A stretch of 64,000 nucleotides of DNA from Pempheris klunzingeri (taxonomy: Eukaryota; Chordata; Actinopteri; Acropomatiformes; Pempheridae): positions 3,271,501 to 3,335,500 of the forward strand of contig NC_092016.1 in NCBI RefSeq assembly GCF_042242105.1, written 5' to 3'. The notes below the pieces were generated by a model. That model worked only from the letters and a program-made list of their open reading frames with translations. It did no database searches and had not been told where the DNA came from. Positions 15,401-30,400 of this stretch are shown here, one piece after another; the first letter of the stretch is position 1; each line of letters starts with the position of its first letter. The translations under genes and the position numbers were made by a program.

Positions 15401-18400
15401 CTGCTAGCATGACTAAGAACATCCACTCATTCTTAATTTTCTAAGTTTTATCACCACATTAGACCCAGCATTTTGATAAGTGTGATTCATTCTGTGGTCA
15501 AAACGTAAAAGGATAATGACTCATGAAAACTGGTGTACCTTCAGCCCTCGCTGAAACGTGGAAATGGAGAGCAGAGCGAGATCCTGCTGCTCCTCGGCGT
15601 AACGCACCAAGTAAACATAGACCAGCTTCTTCACCTGCAGGAAGGAGCAGTAAAGGTTGAAAAGACCAGTGGAGAAAAAAAAACGATTTAATCCAAATTA
15701 TGTAGATTAGTTCAGCTATTTTCATTGAGATGAGGAGATGAAGCAAAGTGATAAAAACCTTAAAAAGAGGAGAGGAAAATTGCAATTTTGTTCAGGTGAG
15801 ATAAAGAAAAACCCCACGGGGCTTTCCAAAGACTGATAAGATCGTGAATAAATTACAAGCAAGCAAAATAAAAAGTTTTAGTGCAAGAAGCTAGCACGTA
15901 AAACTACACAAGCTGAAGAAAAGGAGAAATGATACACAAAGGAACTGGGCTCGTTACAAACCTCAATGTTTTTACAGGCCACGTTTTTCACCACAGCAGG
16001 GAAGAGATCTGATGCGTTTTTACCTCGGGCGATCATCTGCAGAGAAAACACACACACCAGAGAAGTGAGAAAAAGAACAATCAGCACTGAGGATTTCACA
16101 AGGTGACACTTCTGAAGAGTTTCAATCTTTGTAAGAGTGGGTGCAACTTTTTTTTTTTTTTTTTTTATTATTCCAGCTCCTTTTCTTGCTTTCGCTTCCC
16201 TTTTATCTCGTCTGTCCTGCAGGGATGATGACTGAAGAGATGGGTGTGGAGCTTCACAGGGAAGAAGCTGACACAGATTGTGAATATTTAACACCTTTGT
16301 CTTGCAGCCAGAGGATTTTACCTACAGTACAGTTTTAGTTTGTGCATGATCTGCATCACTCACGGCAGCATTGCTATTGTAGGTCTTCGGGTGGATTAAT
16401 TAAGAATGACACATGCTGTGTTGTAACGACGACGGGTTTTTCTCGAAACTTTCCGTGCCTTTGTCCTTCACTCGACGTGCAGCTGCACCTGCTGATCAGT
16501 TACATCCCAAAGTAAACACTATTTATACTCACAGCCACGATCCGCTTCATTGCCTCCAGCTTCAGGGAGTCTTTGTTGCTGTCCAGCATCTCCTTCAAGT
16601 CGTCATGTCTGAGGAAGGAAAACACTGAGAATTAGCTCACAGCGTGGCACTTCTCTTTGCTCGTTTCTTCGCGGTACAGGTAACAGCAACAGACTCTGAT
16701 TACCCACGCCTTGATCAAAAAAACGCAGACCTGTTTTACAATTTCCATTCAATGCTCAAAATTTATTAAAATCTGCAAAGTGTGACCCAGAAATTATTCT
16801 CTTTGAAGTTGGAAATCCAGCTTGCAAAATATGGAAACCTTTGAAACTGCAGCTCACAAACGCACTGTAATTGGAATGTGACATAATCCCTAAAAGATGC
16901 TGACATCTCACAGAAACTGTAGATATCTTAGCGGGAACAGGGGAGGAAATAGTTCTCTGAAGAATAGTTCTACCAGAAATGTGACCCAGTACATCTGCAG
17001 CACAGTCTTGTACAAACTCACCACTTTATTCTTTAGGTAACTCCATGACCAAACATAACGGGAACAAAGAAACAGAAAGTATTTTAATAATCAATTAATC
17101 GTTATCCCGTCATTTATTAAGCACCAGTGTCAGTGTTTCCTGACACATTAAGATTCACCTGCAGAGTTGAGGAGTAACTGTAATAATCGATGCTGATTAT
17201 TTCCTGTTTGTGATAATGTGCTACACACAGTAAATAAGCATATAACTGCATTACTTATAATTACTGCAGAAATAAGTTACGCCAGTTACTGTTCACACAA
17301 AGCCATCTATACAAACACAAAATAGTCCCATTAAAGCAGAAACACTTAGTCCATTAATCTATTGGTTTATTTTGCTAATGTATTGGCTGTTCAAGTAATT
17401 TTTCGAGCAAAACTCTTGAATCCTTCATTTTGAATTCTTGAATTGTTTGGTCCCTCTTCATAATCTCTCTGCTCTTTTATGGAAAGTGTCTTGAGATAAC
17501 GTGCGTTATGAATTGGCGCTCTATAAACAAAGATTGATTAATTGAGATTGATTGAGAGACTGGATACGACCATCTTAATTTGGGATCCGCCTGAATAATT
17601 AATTTGATTTTATTTGGTTTCTTTTGCAGAGACAAAGGCCATAAATCAACATCACCTGCCTGTGTGTAACACCACCACCTAACTACTTCACAGATCCTAT
17701 GCTGTCAGTTTTCCAGCTTATATTCATCAACAAAACTCCATTGACTGACAGAGTCAGAGATTAAACTTGGCATTAGGCATGTGTGAATTCAGGGTGGGGT
17801 TTACTGGGTGTTGATGGTGATTAAATAACTGCAGAGCTGCGCAGCTATCCCCCCCAACTAGTTTCCAAGGCAACAAAGGATGCAATAAAATCAAGTTAAG
17901 TGATTTCCTGCCTTCCTGCGGTGTCTTTCTTGCATCTGGCAGTTTTTCCACAAGGGATTGGAGGTCTGCGGTGCTGAGCTGTGGAAGCACGGTGATCTCC
18001 TCCTGGGATTATTCATGGTGGACACACTGTGATCCACACACTCTTATATAAATGAAAACATCTAGTTTATTACCTCTGCCGAAGAGGTTTTGTCTTTTGT
18101 TCTGTTTGTCTGCTGAGCAGCAGGGTATCTTAAAAACTAATAGTAAAAATTTCAGTGATGAAGGTCCACTCAGGAGCCAAGAGCAGATCAGTTTTGGGAT
18201 GAATAGCGCCACCATGTGACTGTTTATAAGATGTGAATTGGCTTATTTATCCTCAACTGTGAGTTGTGGAAGTAGAAAGTGTCACAGTCCCTTTCTGATT
18301 CCCCCTCTTTGTTAGTTAAGAGACTTTCTACGGACAATTGAATATCAGTAGGTAAACATTTTGGGGGTTTTGGACTTGTTACTCATTCACTGTTTCATGT

Positions 18401-21400
18401 TTCATTTTGTTGTATTCTAGTCTTCTCTCGTTTAAATCACTTCAATCACAAACATCTTTTTTCATCATTGGTTTTAATCCTATTGATTCACCACTGTGTT
18501 ATTATTATATCTTCGCCTACCTGCGTGTGATGTCTTTTCATATCAAGATCTGCCTTTTGTCTACATTTGGGTCCGTTTCCGTGTTCCTGGCGCGACAAAC
18601 GGATCATCTGGTATATTACATCTTCACCTCTCCTCCTTCAAAATTCAGACAATCTTAACCAAATATGGCAAATCAAATATTTGGAAGAGCCCGAAAAAAT
18701 AATTAATTCACTTTTTGCCGTGCCATACTGTACTTACATCGTGGTCATACTTATTTCTAAATGGACAAGTCTGTAATTGTGTGTCTAACAGAATTCATTC
18801 CTGTATTAAGTCCTGATATTGTTGGGTAGATTTTGAGTAATATTTACAAAATAATCAGTAATCTGCCATTTAAACATTCTTATCAAATGTGCATTATGAA
18901 GCTGATCCGGATGCAGATTTTAAAAAATGAAGTTAATGATTATTATCTTGTGTCTGGGAGCAGGGCCAAGCCGCAATCACATCTCACCTGTCGAGCTATT
19001 TATACCCAGCCGACCCATTCTGATTTCTCAGCCCACCCTCCCTTTCCCTTCCATTCATCCATTCACCTCTCTGCTTCGCTCTACATTCCAACATTTTACT
19101 CATCCATACCCACATCCCTTCATCCTCTCCTCCGTCTGGTCTCCCAGACCAACCTAGCAGAGGACACCCCTCTTCCACCTTCGCCCCTCTCGTCTAAATC
19201 CATTCATATGTACTCAACACACAAATATTCGTGTGGTGGTGCCGTCCTTGCTAGTAAATCTACAGAAACTGCGCAGCTTCTACATGTTCTATGAGAGTAA
19301 ATGCTCTAAACTGACTGTAACCTCGGTTTGTGCTCTTCGTTCTACATGCAGCGAACGCCACACGTGCACTGAAAACGACACTAAAAGAGGCTTTACATCG
19401 TTCTGTCCGTGTGAGTGGGAGGCTGTTGTGCCGCACTACATATTTCACCTGTTTTGGTTGCGTGGCAGCAGTGAATGAAGGCCCTTCAGTCTGTGAGGAG
19501 GTGACCGCCGCTGCACAACATAGCTGATTTATCACGACTCAAGTTTGACGTGCGAGTGTTTGTGAACGTGTTTCTGTGCGCTAAGAAGGATTTCTGCTTT
19601 CATACCCATCAAGCATCAAAGTGTTATTAATTCCATTGCATGAATCATATAGTTCACACACTGTCACGCGCTTCAAAACCCAAATTCATCAAAGAGTGTC
19701 AAATTAAAACTTAACAGTATCTATAAAATGCTGTTTGCGACGGACTATTTTTGGACGTGAGCCGTGAACTGACGTTGGTTCCTTGGTTACAAATATGCGG
19801 CTGTGTCCCCAAAACAAATTATAAAATAAACTGAGAATATGCAAAGATAACTTGCCCAAAGCACTGAAAGCTGAGGCATGAGGTTGAGCAACACTAACAC
19901 TGATTTCAAGCAGAAAATGAAGGTCCCACTGGTTTATTTCTTCCTGTGAAATCATGATGATGGGTCGCAGCCTCTGGCCATGACTCCAGAAATGTGAACA
20001 TTTCTGTCAACTAGTCTCTTTATTACAGCATGAAACCTCCTCCTCCGCTGCCTTTGATGTCGACTTCTGAACCTGAACTACTTTTCTTTTAAAGTGACAA
20101 AGCATAAAGACAAAACATTAAAGAAAAGTCGAACCAGAAACGCCCAAAGAAGCAGCCGGTGGTGATATGATATACAGTATCTTATTTAAATACCAGATTT
20201 GAGGCACAGATGATGCCACTGAATGAAAACTTAAAGGTTGTTGTAGTTCACTGTGGGGGATTGTGACTGTCTTTACTGTACTTATGACAATAGTTGCTGA
20301 GATATTTCACTTAAAACCTTATAGTGGTCCTAAAGGAGACGTCTGGGGACCACCAAAGTCAATCGAAGTCATCCTCTGGGCGCCGTGAACGTCTGTACGA
20401 AAGTTAATAAAAATCCATCTGATATCGATGGGATTACGTGGACTGACACTGCCGTCCCTAAAGCCACACGGATACGTGCCACAGCAGCCCAGAACATTTC
20501 CATTAGGAGAAACACGATGCAGCTTCAGAAACGATGCTGATTCAAAAACTCATAACAGAAAATCCAAAAATATATGCTGTAAAAAGCCAATTCAAACAGA
20601 TTAACAGCAATAAGACCTCAAATGCAGAAACGATGAAGTCAAAAACACACAAACCCTGAAAAGAAATGCAACAGGAAAACGCTGCAATGTGCTCCAGGCC
20701 TCCAGGGGGAGCGCCGAGTCGAAGAGCTTGATTTTAGACCAGAGAGAGATGAGATGAGTAAGTAAGTTGTTGTTTTTTTCTTTTAAAATATTATGCTCTT
20801 GTACAATGTTGTAATGGCATTGAATTGGCATTGTTTTTAACGCTGCGGCACGTTTCTCCTGACAGAAATGTTGCTAACGTAATTCGCCTTAATCCCAGGA
20901 CATAAATCACTTCCCAAATTATAATTTACAGGTCAATTTGACATGTGATTTTCAAAAATTGCCTGTAACTTTTAGTTTTTACCTGCCAAAATGTATTGGT
21001 ATTGTAGAGAAGCTGTCCAAGCAAAGCCTTAATTTGCTTTACAGCTTGTGTTTATTGACCACCTCTATTAGCCTCAGTAATTAATAAAGTGGCGGGGGGT
21101 CACGACGCTTGTTTGATGACAGGCCTTTTGAAAATCTAATTAAAATTGGACCTGAAAACACTGATTACATTTGCTGTTGCGGTGGTCAAACATTAAACCT
21201 GTCAATGTGGAATTATCAGCAATTAGCAACCACAGACAAGTTACACATGCATTAATAGTAATAGTTTGTGTTGTAGAGCGATGCCGTTAAAATGGAAAGA
21301 AAATGTGATGGCGAAACAATTTAAGAGGCAAGAAAAGCCTCTCTTTCACCATTTGGTACACTGAAAGTCTTTTCTGCAGCATGACAAAAACCCCCAAAGC

Positions 21401-24400
21401 AAGTTCAGTACATCACAGTTTATCTGCTCGACCATGATGCATTTTCACAAACTACAAATGCCACCTCAGTGAATTATCTTAGAAATAAGCCTCATGTTGA
21501 GCACCAAGAGGAAAAATGACCCTGTGACTGGGTCCATAGCTCTCTGCTCATACCCAGTGGGCCCACAGTAACTCAACACCAGCACTGGTTCTCTCATTTC
21601 TCTGGATTTTGTCCCGTCCGCCTGAACAACAGCTGAATTTACAAACAGCTCTGAATTATTTAACCCGCTGTGGTACAACAGAGTACACCGGCGCTCAGGT
21701 TACCTGGCACCGACGCCAAGAGATCAGCAGGACTCTCCAGCTGCTGGAAAGTCTCCATGAAAGTCGGCCAGCGTGCAACGGTACAACTTCAGATGCAATC
21801 TCATTTTGTTTGCCAAGTAAAAACAGAGATGGAGCTCTGCGGGGCTGCAATAACATTAAAAGGAGTAGATATGAAAATGTATTTGCATGAATCAGAGGGA
21901 AGATTAGAGAGTTGCTGCTTGCATTTGTAAGCAGCAAGTGAGGCTGTTTTACATAAGCTGACTCTTGTAGCTGAGACTTTCTTGTTTCTTGTTTTTTCCT
22001 GGCGACAGATGGAAAATGTGTCCTCTTAAACCAGCCAGAACTGTGCTTCACTAAAGCTCTCATCCTGCAAATTAAAAAGAATCCAGTTCATAGGTACAAC
22101 TCAATAAAACTCACGTGAAAGCAAAGTATAATTATATATCTCTTGAGATGTCCACCTCATATCTGACATTTAGTGTTCATCTCAAAGGTTTGTGGTCTAA
22201 TTAACTAAAAAAGCGCAGCAGCTCCTCTTGGTCTGATTCAGCGTGCAGATACGTATCTTATGGTATCAGCACCAATGCAGAGAAGCTAAGGATTGTTATG
22301 TATCTTAAATAAAGCTACATGCACAGTATTCCTATGAAATGGTGAACTGGTGCCTGTCCTCCCTCCTCTAATTTCTCTTTCTGGCTCCAGCTCCATCAGG
22401 ACACCGTGAGGTCTAACACCAGTGGTCTCATGTGTTTTGGCTTGTGTTGCGTGTGTGAAGATCGATGTTCCACGATGTTACCCTTTGACCAGAGCAGAAA
22501 CAATTAGTGGAGCAACTATTTTGCTAATCAATGAATAGTTTGAGTCATTTTTCAAACAAAAATACGGAACGTTTCCTCGTTCCAGCTTCTCCAATGTGAG
22601 GATTTTGTGTTACACCAAAACCAAACAACTAGTCGATTAATTGAGTGAATAATAGGCAGATTAATGGAAAATGAAAATAATCGTTAGTCATAGTCTTAAA
22701 ATCTATACTTACATACTTAAATCTATTTACTCTACACACTGGCTGCACTTTTTAACTTTAACTAAGAAATATTTTCCTTATTATCTCGTGTTGCTAATTG
22801 TCTTATGACCCTTTAGACTTATCTTGTGACCCCTGGAGGACCCTTGGCTGGGGGCTACTGACCCTCTTCATATTCTGTTAGTCCAACATTTTAAGCTCAT
22901 CATCCAGTTGCACTCACAGTATTCTGCCCTGGAAAGAAAGCAGCTAAATGCTCTTAAATAAAACTGTAGCGTGAACTGGGTTCAACAGGTCTTGATCCTC
23001 CTGGATGATCCTACCGCAAAGGTTGAGTCTGGAAACTGCCACCGCTTCCTCCTCCACCTTCCTCCATTAGTGTTCGTTCCTCGTGGTCTCCACCACCACC
23101 TCCTCCGGTCCCTCCAGATCGGAGGTGGCGTAGCTCATCAGGCTGCAGGGCGCTGTACCAGGCCTGGTGCCCGCTGTCAGGGGTCAGCACGGGGCTCTTG
23201 TCCTCCTCCTGGCCCTGGCCCTGGACCTGACTCTGCACCGTCTTCACGATGTTCACCGCATTCACCGGCAGCTGCAGCAGCCTTTGCATGGTGGTCATGT
23301 TTGAAACTTGGTGTGAACCAAAAGCTTGAGAGCAACCTGTAGAATCCCAGGTAGATAAAGTGGAAGGACTGCAGTTTTCTTAAGCCACTCCTCTGTGTTA
23401 ATCAGCTGGAGGAGTCCTCCTCAGATAGTTTTCCCTCTGAGGTTAACTATATCCAATGTAGACACTGACAATGCATCAAGCTTCCTCAGAAATGCTCCAG
23501 TGCCTCCTCAAACACTTCTCCACGGTGCCACGGGTTGATATACTTTGCTGTCTGGGTGCTGTAATCCAAATCCCCTGTGGATGTGTTTTTTTTTTTCTCT
23601 CCGCTGTTACTGCTGAGTCTGTATGCATCCAGCGAAGCAGCCGACATCAGCTGCTCAGTAAATGGATGCTCGGCAGAGAGAGGGCGTGGAGTTTTATTTG
23701 CCGTGAAGCCTCTCCTCTCGCGACTCCTCCTGCTGCTGCTCATGTGGTCCCCGCTGCTGCACCAGCCCCTCCCCGCCTCCCTCTGTGTACACAATATGTC
23801 CACATAGGTCTGAGCTCCCTAACAATGACACAGCCTCTCCCATCTTTTGCCACGTTATCACCCCCTCCAACCTCCCACCTCTCCTCCTCCTCCTCCGTGC
23901 TTGTCATATTTGCTCCGCCTCTTCACATTAACGGCTTCAAATCTCGCTTCCCCTCATTCATGGTAACTCTGTCCCATCTTTCTTCTTCTGAGCTCGCTGC
24001 CAACAAGCCTTTCATGATGCCCGACAGATGCTTTTAACTGTTACTCACTCTTCTTCCTCGTTATGTTTAAAATTTTTCCCAGTCTAATTCATTTTTAATA
24101 CTCTGTGAGGTGCCTTTTTTTTTTTGCCTCAGCTTACATGACTCAGCTTTCTTGGCAGTGTCGTGACGAGATCTCTCCCTCTGTCTCTCTGTCCCTCTCT
24201 CTCTCTCCCACTCATTTCTTTTTGGCTCAAACAAAAATAACCGCCTTGAAGCACAATCCACATATGCTCTTCCTGTGATCTGTAACAGCTCAGTCAGGAT
24301 TTGCTGAAATTTGCTAAAGACTAATACGATTCTGAACCTGCGATACGTCACCAAGAAATACACCCAGGGGCTGCAGCATTTACTGTAAACTACACTGGCA

Positions 24401-27400
24401 GTGACGGCGTTTTCTAATGCTCCAAATATACAAACTAACAAACAACTAATGATATAAAAACAGATGAAATGTCTTCCTGCTTTCTTCAGTGCGTTTGATG
24501 GTTGAACAAACAGGAGCCTCTAATCTGTTAGTTCTCAACTGAGGAGGAACATTTAGTCTAAATAATCTCGACCCAAAAGCAGAAAAATGTAAAACATCAC
24601 AGTCGTGATAGTTTTTTTTTAAAACATCCTGATAAAATCCAGTCTCTGATCAAGCCTCTGCAAACTATTATTTAAAAGCATTTTTTAGATTTCTTCCTCC
24701 TCTTGTCAAAACTTGCGTTGTCTATGTCTGATTTTGGGTGCAGTGCAGCAGTATCATGTTCTCTAAATGAAGGAGACTTACTGTGACTGGGTATTTCAAA
24801 AGGAATATATCAAGGTTTTCATGAATTAATAAACTCTAGTATGTATGTGAGTCCGGAGGCTGGATAATTTATATTCATCCCCTACTGGGATCACACTCAA
24901 AATAAACCTTGTAGCGTTATTTCATTATCTTTGGAGGATTTTATAATCCTGGTGCATGTGTGTGGTTTTTTTTTGTTTTTTTTAAAAGGAGACGTTTGAC
25001 ATTTGGGGAAATGAGCTTAGAGGCTTTCATGCTAGGAGTTAGATTACAAGATTGACACCACTTTTATGTCTGTGTGCTAAATGAAAGGCTACATCATAAA
25101 TTAGCTTAGCATGAAGTCTGGCTCTGTCCAAACAAAACAAGATCTGCCAACCAGCAGCTGTAAAGTTCATTAATTCACACGTTATCCATGCAAAAATCAA
25201 ACCGTATGTTATGGGGCTTTTTTAAGAAGGTTTAGGTGCCGAACTACTTCGTAGCTGCGCAGCTTCTTAGCATGACGTCCTCCGCAGGTTCCCTGGTAAC
25301 CACATGGTGACAGCTAGTTAGCTTAGCTCAGCATAAAGACTGGAATCAGGCGGAGCAGCGAGGCTGGCTCTGTTGTTCTGTCCTTATTAAACTAAATTAA
25401 ACAAACAAGATATCAATGTTTTACAAAGTGAGCTTTCTAGATGCTGGTTGGCTACATTTTGTTATCTTTGGAAGTTCTAGCTGCCTTTCATTTCTAGTAT
25501 TTATGCTAACTCTTCTTAAGAACCTTGACCAAAGCACTGTATAATATATAATAGAAGTTATATAATATAACTTTACAAAAGAGGAAGAGGAAGAAAAGGA
25601 ACAAAAGCAACACAGCTGTCTTTGACATGGCTAATAACCACAGAAATTTAAAAGTCACATTTTCACTAAAGAACAGGCGCCTACAGCCAAAAAAGATCTG
25701 ATCTCACTGAATCATCAGCCAAGAAGAGCAACCATCACACAGAAAACTAAAATATGCTATTGTGACATTTGATTTTATGGCCTGAGAACAAAATGTGTTG
25801 CAGAGCTCCACAACAAAAAACGTTACAAGCCAGAAATTGACATTTTATAATTCAGTAAATATAGTGGCCAAGAAAAAGTCGATGGCATCAGACAACAATC
25901 CTGTTAAACTTACAACAGTCATGTCATGCTGAGGGCCAGTATGTTGTGCTCAGTGTGACAACACAGAGACTGACATGGTTTGAGGACTGAAGCAACATTT
26001 CACATCTGTCGTGTTTCCAAGGAGACGACCGCGAAGGTCAAGTCTCACCGTCGTGTTTACAGACAAACCGGTTAATCTACCTTCACTAAGGAGACGTCGA
26101 CCTCTGCAAACACAGATCTACACAACAAATTTACACCAATTAAAGAAGGCAGGATTCAACTACAGGTAGTTTCAGACTACACACTGATGTTTACTCCCTT
26201 ACTCCAGATCCAGAGGTGACATTTCACAGCCACAAATACCATCTACCATCTCCGAGCAATGAGCTCCCTCTGCTGCTGGATTATGGTGCAGCAGAGTTAT
26301 TTCTCAGTGGTGCTGCTCTCTCTGCACAGTTATGTTAGCAGTTTTGGTGAGGGCAGTAAACAGTGATGCAATGCCATTACACATTTCTAGACTGAGACAC
26401 ATGCACAAATAGCAGGTGTAAAAAAAAAAAAAAAAAAGGCACAAAGTTCATGAAAAGGACCAAGAAACGCTGAATAAAGTCGTTAAAAATGACACATCCA
26501 CACCGAAACATTGCAAGACTCCACTGACACAAAACAATTACTAACCATGAAAAACATTTATGCAATGAACTCTTACTCATATCATCGTTTCCCTCACTTC
26601 ACACGTCTTCATCCCTCCCACAGAGGATGCATGGAGAGACGCGAGGAGAGAGGAAATGAGGACATGTTTTAGGGGAATGAGACGTTCCTTCCTCTGAAGT
26701 GTCACCTGAAGTGACGTCCGTTTGTGATCACAGCTGGATCGGCTGTCAGTCGACTCTGACAGCTGCAGAGTTTGTGTCTGCGCTCGTGTACTTTATACTA
26801 ATACTAATAAGGACGCACGGTTCTCACCTGTTACCTGTTTAACAAACAACTGCACATGAAGAACAGACACAGGAACCATTTCTACCAGCCGAGTACCTTC
26901 AAATTATTCATCTCTCATTATTAATTCATTATTTACATCTGTGTTTATTGATATTCTGATTGTGAAGTCATTATCTAATCACCCAGAATATGATTATGAT
27001 GCCTTTTGAACACTGGAAACCATTTATTAAGCTAAATGTTTCAGGGAAAATTTAAATGATGTAACTCATCTCTGGAGTTATCAGCCTCACACAGAATGGA
27101 AATGAGGATAAATGACGTGAAAAGTGTTTCTTGCTGACAGACAGACTCTCCTACTCTCTCCAACTTTATCTGTAGCGCTTAGAAAAGTTAACAGGGGGAA
27201 TAAAAGGTCATGAAAAGTTTGTGGTGCTTTTGTTGTTCAGACCTGCAATTAACACTAATTTTAACTAGACAGTGAATCAGAAAACATTAAACGCAGAAAA
27301 CTTGGCAGGGTGATACACCGTCTGTGATCTGTCTTCACTCCACTGTAAAACTGTATCAGATCAATAACTGATATCTAATAAGGGGGACTTCTGTGACGGC

Positions 27401-30400
27401 TGCTCCCTCCTCACAGCACATAATAAGAGCTTTCAGACCATCTTCAAGATGGTTCAAGCGACAGCAGAGGAGGGAGGAGGCATCTAATAAAAGACTTCAG
27501 ATGTAACCTCCCCCATCTCCAGTCCCTGCTCACTTCTCCAAGGCCATCTACTGTACTCTCCTGCATCTCCCCACACCTGTCATCCACCAGCTGTCCACAA
27601 GACTTTCACCTGAGTGACCCACCCACCCTCACACACAAGTTCACACACTCTTCTCATCAGCCCTGCAGTGCTTATGGTGCATTCATGTAGTGTGGAAATA
27701 ATCAGAAGAAGGAGTTCCCGACTGGAAACGTTCACACGAAAGCCCCTCAAGTCCAAACGGCAAGTGAAAATTTGGTACAAGACGTTCCAACTCTGTTATC
27801 ATATACACAGAAACATGGTGGACGAAAATAAACGTTTGTTTGACAGTAAGAAAATATTGATTAATTCATTGCATGTCAATTTTTGCTAGCATGTAATGTG
27901 TAATCTGGTAACAGGTTGTAACTACTAGCTGCCATGTAGATGCTAGTTCTCTATTAGCATGACCCCTGATAACAAGTCAGGTAAAGAGATATTCTGAATA
28001 TTTAATACTGGAAGCAGCTTTCAACGTGTTGTTTAAAGGCTCTGAGCAATAAAATACAGCACATCTTAATTGTAGCATCCTTGCTGTTTCCACATAAAAG
28101 CTCATGAACACACCAAAGTCAGGAGAACAACTTCCCAATTTGGGAGACGAGACCTGAATGCGGCACTACCCAGTCCATTCCCACTCATTCTTTTCCAGAT
28201 TGTTAAAGTTCCCTTGTGGGATACGCCTTTGATTTCCAGGTACTTTGGACTCCACGCTGGATTTGTTTGCTTGTGTTGGACTGCCTCGTCATTCCCTCAG
28301 CCATCGTACCACCAAGTTTTTTTTCTTAATAAATGGCTGAACTGCACCAGCTCTGCCCCGGTCGTCTCCATGTCAGCCCTTCCCCTGCTGCGCTGCTCGC
28401 ACCAGTAGAATAATTCATGTACATTACAGTGAAAAGATAAGCGATGTCAGGATTATCTTGGCTTTACTCAGATTAATGCACGCCTACTGTACATCCAACA
28501 GAGGGTGACACATCTAAAGGCGTACAGTCTAACTCTCCACACATGGGCGCTGCTGAGTCATATGAATGCATTTGGTAGCATTAGTCAGCATCGCTCTCTG
28601 ACACATTAAACAACAACGGCTGGCAGGAATTTTCCTCCATGATTTTTAAGTGAAATTAAATAACTATTCACATAACCAGCATTTACACTGCTGATAGTAG
28701 TTTTTAAATCCTCGCTGGTGCTTTTACTTATTTTGCTGTGGACACAGAAGTCTATCAATCCATTCATCCATCCATTATCTATATTGCTTATCCATTGGAG
28801 CCAATTCCAGCTGACTTTGGGTCTATCACAAGGCCGACGCATAGACACAGACAACCAGGGTACTTTACAGTCACCAGTTAACCTAACCTGCATGTCTTTG
28901 GACTGTGGGAGGAAGCGAACACAGGGAGAACATGCAAACTCCACACAGAAAGGTTCAAGGTTCAAACCACAAACCCGCTGGCCGGCAGATTCAAACAACC
29001 ACTGCACCACCATGCTGCCCCACACAGAGGTCTAATCACCCAGAAATAGGTGGAAAAAAGCTTTTAACATATAATAAATAACAGGATCCTGTGCGTCAGT
29101 AAATGACGCTGTGTGACACATGCTACTATAATAACTTGCAGGCACTCACAGTCCAGGTTTTCACATGTCTCATAAGAATGCAAGTGTAAATAATAAAATG
29201 AATTATATTTAAATTTTGAATTTGTATTCCTCTAAATGTTTGTGTATTAAAGGTCACACTTAGGGTGGCTGGCTGGACTGCAACTGCCAGCAGTCCAATT
29301 ACTGTCTCATGTCGTCCCTGATGTCGTCATGTGGCAATAAAAAGAACCAAAACACTGATTTACACTTTTAATCCTCTACTGTACATATGATTATTTTAGG
29401 GAGAGAGACTACAGATGAATAGGGTCGAAATGTAACAGATATCACCATGAAACTTCCCCTGTACGGCAGGTTTTCTGAAAATATTAAGTTTAAAAATGCA
29501 AATGATACATTATCTAATTAAAATGCACTGAACATTGTGTAAAGCCAGATTCAGAATTCTTGATTTTTGTATCACTCCATAAATGAGAAAATACTGTCAA
29601 CAGCCATAAAAAACCCATTTTTGCCATGTTTTTATGGAATAAAATGTTCCAGAAATCAGAGTAATGGATAATATATGAACAAACCTTCAGAATATAAACT
29701 CAACTATAGTTAAGCATATGTCGTTTGGACTAAATGAGCATTTTACCAAAGTAGTTTTTGTGTAATGGAGCTTTTTATTTTCCTGTGGGAACTTGTTGAA
29801 ACATTTAAAGACCAAACAATGAATCAACAAAATATCTAATAATGATAATAATCATTAGTTGAACCTAATTACTATTAGTAGTGTTATTATTATCATCATT
29901 GTTGTGTTGCCACTGCACTGTAGAGCCAGAGATGGGAACAAATACATCAAAATGTATCTTGTTACAAAATAAAAATACAAATAGTTGCTCATAAAACGTC
30001 TCAAAATAAACTAGAAAACACTGATATGAAAATTGTACTTAAAATAATACATATTACAAATAAAACATATATTTTATTACCACTGTAGATTTAAAGAGGC
30101 AAAAGGACCACTGACTGACTGACTGACTGAACAGTAAGTACATTTCTTCAACTTCAATATTCAACTTTATTAGCAACCAACTTGGTCAAATATTGTGATT
30201 TAGTTCATTATTTTTTTCCTGTTTGAGGATAAAATCACATATTGAATCATTCAATCAAGTATTTTAGCTAAGACTAAGATTTTGTCATACATTACATCTT
30301 ATTTTGTTTCTGTCCAGTAAAACACAAATTAAAAAATGGTTGTTTTGTAATAAAATACGTATTTTAAATGCATTTATTTGAAATACTGCCCATGTCTGTG

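Noticed and set aside
17754..17990. Minus-strand frame with [18 protein letters not shown], considered as a nested exon
   Set aside because: Looks protein-like for about 20 residues but then becomes ordinary; no donor or acceptor in phase and no family recognised.
18833..19294. 153-codon plus-strand open frame
   Set aside because: Ser/Thr/Pro/His-rich translation of a CATCC/CACC-rich stretch; no homology recognised.
22971..23342. 123-codon plus-strand open frame opposite the candidate ap3b2 alternative exon
   Set aside because: Gly/Pro/Ala-rich shadow of a GC-rich stretch; no splice or start context better than the minus-strand frame.
23471..24037. 188-codon plus-strand open frame in ap3b2 intron 1
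   Set aside because: Composition-driven (Ser/Pro/Leu) frame in pyrimidine-rich DNA, antisense to the promoter-like patch; no recognisable protein.
28140..28400. Possible LTR end with AATAAATGGCTG
   Set aside because: No paired terminal repeat, no primer-binding site and no coding remnant seen.
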